DNA from: an uncultured Verrucomicrobiota bacterium
GTDB lineage: Bacteria; Verrucomicrobiota; Verrucomicrobiia; Opitutales; Seribacteraceae
Direction: 5' to 3'
Assembly (NCBI GenBank): GCA_902580225.1
Contig: CACHJU010000022.1
Coordinates: forward strand, 1 to 35,527
DNA: 35,527 nt
Part shown: one piece after another, positions 31,482-35,527 of the stretch
Layout of the letters: each line of letters opens with the position of its first letter
How positions within the stretch are numbered: position 1 is the stretch's first letter
Notes under the pieces: model-generated
Database searches by the model: none
The model's input: only the letters and a program-made list of their open reading frames with translations
Told to the model about the DNA's origin: nothing
Made by a program: the position numbers and the translations under genes

Positions 31482-32570
31482 TTATTTTACATCTCTGGCA
31501 CATCGAAAACCGGTATGATTAGATGGAGAAAGAGATTCGGAATGGTTACGGGCTGCGGGTCGATAACGCAGACAATAATCCCAGTGGCAAAGAAAAGAAC
31601 CGCCCCGGGCTACATTTAAATTCATAAGCTCATTGTGCCCTTCTCTTGGTAACGGACAGGTTCCAGTACGACGAAATTGGTCAAGTTCGATCTGGGTGAT
31701 TGGAAAATTGGGCCCATTTGGATTGGGTTGGGGATCCTGAATAAATTGACTGTAATAAGAAGGATGGTAAAAATCGTTACAAATTTCCCATACATTTCCC
31801 GCCATATCATACAGACCGAATCCATTAGGGGGAAAAGAACCAACCGGCGATGTGCCATGGAATCCGTCTTGAGCAGTATTGACCGCCGGAAAAGTACCCT
31901 GAAAACAATTCGCAAGCCATTTCCCATCGGGTCTGGCCTCATTTCCCCAAACATACATGGAATCCACCAAACCGCCCCGGGCGGCCAATTCCCATTCTGC
32001 CTCGGTCGGTAAGCGCTTACCAGCCCATTTGGCATAAGCTCTGGCATCGTCGACATTCACACAAACCACCGGATGATCCATCCTTGCCCGAATGGAGGAA
32101 CTTCGACCCTCGGGTTTCCTCCAGGATGCCCCGTTTCTGTATAACCACCAATTCCAGGGATCATTTGTGGCCCGTGGATTGATATTTTCAGGCGGTGGGG
32201 CAAAAACGGTTGCTCCGGGTAATAATTGATTTTTAGGGGCGGCAGGAAACACATCCGGACTAAGGGGTTTTTCCGCAAAAGTGACATAACCGGTTGCGTC
32301 CACGAACTCTTTGAACTGAGCATTGGTAACCTCGTATTTATCAATCCAAAAACTCGAAACTTCGACCTTATGAACAGGTCCTTCTTCCGGGTAAATCTCC
32401 CCATTTTGCGCAGGCTTTTCATTACCCATCAAAAAAGTTTGCCCTTTTATTAATACCATCTCATTAAAAGTAGACGGATCTATTTTATCTGCAGACTTAT
32501 TTCCAGTTTCACTGGAACAAGACGCCAATAAAAAAACTCCAATTAATCCGCTGAGCTGATTTTTTTTCAT
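31482..32570 (-). CDS. FGE-type SUMF1 lipoprotein (formylglycine-generating enzyme-like)
   Basis: The 362-residue protein begins with a lipoprotein signal (MKKNQLSGLIGVFLLASCSS). The SUMF1 domain follows: EMVLIKGQTFLMGNE, EEGPVHKVEVSSFWIDKYEVTNAQFKEFVDATGY, HPVVCVNVDDARAYAKWAGKRLPTEAEWELAARGG, and GLYDMAGNVWEICNDFY. Near the end RGGSFLCHWDYCLRYR keeps Cys328 and Cys333 with the five-residue spacing of the copper-binding active-site cysteines of true formylglycine-generating enzymes, and ends in GFRCA. Most SUMF1 proteins lack these cysteines. Sulfatase activation is therefore plausible, but no sulfatase gene is in the window. Being exported as a lipoprotein is unusual for a bacterial FGE. Confidence 0.9.
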   Translation of the reverse strand: MKKNQLSGLIGVFLLASCSSETGNKSADKIDPSTFNEMVLIKGQTFLMGNEKPAQNGEIYPEEGPVHKVEVSSFWIDKYEVTNAQFKEFVDATGYVTFAEKPLSPDVFPAAPKNQLLPGATVFAPPPENINPRATNDPWNWWLYRNGASWRKPEGRSSSIRARMDHPVVCVNVDDARAYAKWAGKRLPTEAEWELAARGGLVDSMYVWGNEARPDGKWLANCFQGTFPAVNTAQDGFHGTSPVGSFPPNGFGLYDMAGNVWEICNDFYHPSYYSQFIQDPQPNPNGPNFPITQIELDQFRRTGTCPLPREGHNELMNLNVARGGSFLCHWDYCLRYRPAARNHSESLSPSNHTGFRCARDVK

Positions 32571-32715
32571 TTATATTTTTTAAATTCGTGAACTTCAGGA
32601 TGTTTTGTGAGGGAAATAAATTGAAGCGGATTTTGACCGTGATATGGAATTAAAATATTTTTCAAATCTAATTTCAACCTAATCAATCATTCTAAAATAT
32701 CTCAATATCCAAAAT

Positions 32716-33051
32716 TTAGGGCTTCTCTTCACCCATAAAAAAAATTCGGGCATCCCCATCACTTTTATAAAGGGCAATAATCGCATAAATTCCCGCCACT
32801 ACATTGCCACCGAGAAGAATAGCCACAGACCAGAAGAGTTTGCCGGTCAGGCAACAATCCCGATACCAGATCCAGCCAATGAAGAAAAAAAATCCAACAT
32901 AAACATCAAATAGGGAAACGATTCCCCATGGATTATCCATCAATTCTCCTCCGTCTATCCAAAAATCCCCGACAATGAATCCGTAAGCCAAGGCACCGGC
33001 CATGGTCAGGGTTAAAACGATCAGGTAAAGTAGGGCTATTTTCATGCCCAT
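32716..33051 (-). CDS. Small membrane protein (DUF1475/DUF2834-like)
   Basis: The 111-residue protein has three membrane segments (about 5-27, 43-62 and 72-93) and the motif NPWGIVSLFDVYVGFFFFIGWIWYRD in the middle, which resembles small DUF1475- or DUF2834-like membrane proteins with a WG-x-x-x-LxDxYxGF core. I cannot choose between these labels. Its start lies 29 bases after the metY stop on the same strand, so co-transcription is possible. Function is unknown. Confidence 0.7.
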   Translation of the reverse strand: MGMKIALLYLIVLTLTMAGALAYGFIVGDFWIDGGELMDNPWGIVSLFDVYVGFFFFIGWIWYRDCCLTGKLFWSVAILLGGNVVAGIYAIIALYKSDGDARIFFMGEEKP

Positions 33052-33080
33052 AGTTTACCCATAATTTGATCGAACTTCAA

Positions 33081-34364
33081 TTAGGAACAAGCCGAGGCAA
33101 GGGCCTGATCGATATCAGCGAGGATATCATCAATATGCTCAATTCCAATCGACAGACGAACCATTTCTGGTGGAATTCCACCAGCTCTTTGTTGTTCCTC
33201 GTTCAACTGGGAATGAGTGGTGGTAGCCGGATGAATCGCGAGGCTCTTTGCATCTCCAACATTGGCAAGGTGGGATAAAAGTTGTAAGTTATCAATAAAC
33301 TTAGGTCCGGCATCCGCTCCGCCCTTGATTCCAAAAACGACCATCGATCCACCTTTTCCTTGGAGATATTTTTCATTGAGGGAATACATTGGATCACTTT
33401 CCAATCCAGGAAAACGTACCCAGTCAACAGAATCGTGTGCCTGCAAATGCTTGGCTACAGCCAGAGAATTTTCACAATGACGTTCCATGCGTAATGGCAG
33501 GGTTTCAATACCCTGCAAAAATTGCCAGGAATTGTCCGGAGAAATACAGGCACCCAAGTTACGTAATGGAACCGTACGCATTCTCAGAATATAGGCAAGC
33601 GGAGCCAATGGTTCCGGAAGATCATGCCCCCATCTCAGTCCATGGTAGCTGTTATCCGGATTGTCATACAATGGGAAATTCCCATTCTTCCAATTGAAAG
33701 TACCGGAATCAACCACAACTCCACCGATCCCGTTGCCATGTCCACCCAGCCACTTGGTCAAAGAGTGGATGACAATGGAGGCTCCATGTTCAATTGGTTT
33801 GGTAAGGTAAGGAGTGGAAAAGGTACTGTCCACAATCAGGGGAATTCCATGATCATCGGCCACATTCGCAATCGCTTTGATATCGGCCACATCAAGGCCT
33901 GGATTACTAACAGATTCACAAAAAAGTGCCTTGGTTTTGTCGGTGATCGCAGCAGCAAAATTAGCCGGGTCATTGGGATCGACCAGTTTTACCTTGATTC
34001 CGAGTTTGGGCAGAATGTCGTTAAACTGGGTGTAGGTTCCCCCGTACAAGTTGTTTCCGGATACGATTTCATCTCCCTCCTGGGCCATATTGATAATCGA
34101 ATAAAAGACCCCACTCGTTCCCGAAGAGAGTCCCAGTGCCGCAGCTCCACCTTCCATTGCGGCCACCCGTTGTTCGAGCACATCCGTGGTCGGGTTCATT
34201 AACCGGGTGTAAATATTTCCGAGTTCGCGCAGACCGAAAAGATTGGCCGCATGCTCAGTGTCATTGAATACAAAGGAACTGGTCTTGTACAGAGGAACGG
34301 CACAGGAATTGGTGGTGGACTCAGGCGAATAGCCTGCGTGTAGGCATTGGGTTTCGAGTTTCAT
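33081..34364 (-). CDS. metY: O-acetylhomoserine sulfhydrylase (MetY)
   Basis: The 427-residue PLP enzyme belongs to the Cys/Met metabolism family and has the MetY opening [13 protein letters not shown]-like ([27 protein letters not shown]). The PLP lysine is Lys204 in [39 protein letters not shown] and [10 protein letters not shown] are the cofactor-binding strands, and [25 protein letters not shown] is the conserved end. It forms homocysteine from O-acetylhomoserine and sulfide. The partner metX is not in the window. The 145 bases upstream contain no SAM-riboswitch pattern that I could recognise. Confidence 0.95.
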   Translation of the reverse strand: MKLETQCLHAGYSPESTTNSCAVPLYKTSSFVFNDTEHAANLFGLRELGNIYTRLMNPTTDVLEQRVAAMEGGAAALGLSSGTSGVFYSIINMAQEGDEIVSGNNLYGGTYTQFNDILPKLGIKVKLVDPNDPANFAAAITDKTKALFCESVSNPGLDVADIKAIANVADDHGIPLIVDSTFSTPYLTKPIEHGASIVIHSLTKWLGGHGNGIGGVVVDSGTFNWKNGNFPLYDNPDNSYHGLRWGHDLPEPLAPLAYILRMRTVPLRNLGACISPDNSWQFLQGIETLPLRMERHCENSLAVAKHLQAHDSVDWVRFPGLESDPMYSLNEKYLQGKGGSMVVFGIKGGADAGPKFIDNLQLLSHLANVGDAKSLAIHPATTTHSQLNEEQQRAGGIPPEMVRLSIGIEHIDDILADIDQALASACS

Positions 34365-34509
34365 GATTCAGGGTTAGGAGACAAGTTGAGGTTTACGGTA
34401 AATTAAGAGAATTAGTAATGATAAAATTACTCATATATTTCAACCTTTAATCGTTCTATTTTTGATGTCGACAAATTCCCGTGTCATACAAGGGTTGGAT
34501 TTTTTTAAT

Positions 34510-35527
34510 TTAATGCGAGGGAGTGAAAACCTCGGTGGGGTTCATTAAATAAGCAATCAAATCGCGTCGCCCTTCCCCACTCAAATGATCGAGCAGTCCC
34601 GCAGGCATAATCGAATGAGACAGTGTCTCGCGTTTCCTAATCATCAACTTGCTCACCACCGTTTCCGAACCGGGCATCCGAAGGGTGAGCGAGTTACGGT
34701 CCTGGCCTGCTATCATTCCGCTCAGTATTCGGCCGTCTTGCAAATGAATAATGTTCATCCGATAATCCGCTGAAACCGCACTATCCGGATCCACAATATT
34801 TTCGAGCAGATAGTCAATATTCGAGCGTCCTGATCCGGTCAGATCCGGTCCCAGTTTCCCGCCCCTACCGTGTAAAATATGGCATCCCACGCACTGCTGC
34901 TCATAGTGGACCCGACCGTGGGCAAGGTTTGCTTTAGCAAGATGCACGGGATTCAATTCCTTTTTCAGTTCTGCCTTTCGTTCATCCATTTCATCCGGCG
35001 AAGCCCGGACCACTCCCCAGACCCGATCCAGTTTTTCGCTCAGTTCCTGATTATTCAGAGCGAGAATCTGGGTGGCATGATAAGGGGAAATCAATGACCG
35101 GGAAATTCTTCCCGCTTCCATTTCCCTTAGCAAATAATTTGCCCAACTTTCCCTTCCGCACAGAATTTCCACCACCTCTCCCTGTTCCTGCTTGGAAAAA
35201 GCAGGAAGTTTACGCACCAGTTTTTTTCCAATTTCCAAGTCTTCAAATTGAGACAATCCACGGACCGCCAGAACTTGCATTTCCGGATCATTCAATAATT
35301 TCTCGCAGAGTACTTTTAGATTGGTGGAATCTGAATCAATGAGGATTTTCAATGTCCGCCTGCGTATGGTAGGATCCGCCTGAGCATTTATCACGAGTTT
35401 TTCCATTCGCTCGGTCGCCTGTTCATCTCCAAAAAGCACACTCAATTTTAAAACTTGTGGATTTTTGCCCAACTTGGAACGGACAAGCTCCCATCTGTCC
35501 GGTTTTTCAAATCCTTTCATTCCCAGG
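34510..35527 (-). CDS. HEAT-repeat protein with C-terminal c-type haem domain (truncated)
   Basis: The reading frame continues off the right edge of the window without an upstream stop, and the ATG at 35520 is probably internal. The first 190 or so visible residues form helical HEAT-like repeats (RRRTLKILIDSDSTNLKVLCEKLLNDPEMQVLAVRGLSQF). The last 130 carry a cytochrome c site, EQQCVGCHILHGRGGKLGPDLTGSG (CxxCH), then IDYLLENIVDPDSAVSADYR and MPAGLLDHLSGEGRRDLIAYL. This is the Planctomycetes/Verrucomicrobia-type haem-binding C-terminal domain, usually attached to a propeller dehydrogenase-like N-terminus that would lie beyond the window. It is likely periplasmic. It ends 145 bases before metY. 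Confidence 0.88.
   Translation of the reverse strand, partial: LGMKGFEKPDRWELVRSKLGKNPQVLKLSVLFGDEQATERMEKLVINAQADPTIRRRTLKILIDSDSTNLKVLCEKLLNDPEMQVLAVRGLSQFEDLEIGKKLVRKLPAFSKQEQGEVVEILCGRESWANYLLREMEAGRISRSLISPYHATQILALNNQELSEKLDRVWGVVRASPDEMDERKAELKKELNPVHLAKANLAHGRVHYEQQCVGCHILHGRGGKLGPDLTGSGRSNIDYLLENIVDPDSAVSADYRMNIIHLQDGRILSGMIAGQDRNSLTLRMPGSETVVSKLMIRKRETLSHSIMPAGLLDHLSGEGRRDLIAYLMNPTEVFTPSH

Noticed and set aside
34365-34509. SAM riboswitch upstream of metY
   Set aside because: No SAM-I, SAM-II or related core pattern could be recognised on the reverse strand; only AT-rich sequence is seen.

Overview
The window looks like chromosomal DNA from a moderately AT-rich member of Verrucomicrobiota, probably an aquatic Opitutae-like lineage. 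This is inferred from three gene types typical of that phylum and its relatives: PQQ-like beta-propeller proteins whose mature N-terminus carries a WNQ-x-RGP-x-RDG motif, a HEAT-repeat plus C-terminal CxxCH haem-binding protein, and a secreted formylglycine-generating-enzyme-like lipoprotein. No rRNA, tRNA, CRISPR array or intact mobile element was seen.

Layout. (1) 181-5676: a DUF2237 protein, an ECF sigma factor with a large anti-sigma-like partner, a reverse-strand SRPBCC/DUF2071 pair, an outer-membrane barrel and a renalase-like FAD oxidoreductase. (2) 5777-10484: an HDOD protein, an unrecognised conserved protein on the reverse strand, then a forward run of AlkB dioxygenase, exported SOUL haem-binding protein, exported glutathione peroxidase and a PQQ-like lipoprotein. 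(3) 10485-12284: an AT-rich patch with two small hypothetical genes. It is bounded by a decayed second copy of the 3' end of the PQQ-like gene and followed by a frameshifted membrane-protein remnant. (4) 12285-20636: DNA repair genes. These are umuDC (reverse), SDR plus CPD-type photolyase plus an animal-type (6-4) photolyase homologue (forward), and an ATP-dependent DNA ligase plus its beta-CASP exonuclease (reverse). (5) 20810-29551: nine forward genes with almost no spacing, mostly 4-base stop/start overlaps. In order: an alternative sigma-70 factor, a delta-9-type desaturase, an FAD oxidoreductase, DUF1365, a CFA-synthase-family methyltransferase, DUF2878, DUF1295, a second CFA-family methyltransferase and a PQQ-like exported protein. 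(6) 29792-35527, reverse strand: threonine ammonia-lyase, FGE-like lipoprotein, a small membrane protein, MetY and a truncated cytochrome-c-like protein.

How it fits together. Regions 1, 2, 4 and 5 read as a photo-oxidative and UV stress island. It holds light-driven repair of both main UV lesions, alkylation repair, translesion synthesis, an end-processing and ligation pair, peroxide detoxification, and a membrane-lipid remodelling operon headed by its own sigma factor. Similar gene families (photolyase, SDR, FAD oxidoreductase, DUF1365, CFA-like enzyme, DUF1295, DUF2878) form the singlet-oxygen/light regulons of Proteobacteria, where some make furan or other modified fatty acids. The sigma-led nine-gene operon is the best candidate for a little-described system here. 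Region 6 is ordinary metabolism and phylum-typical surface biology.
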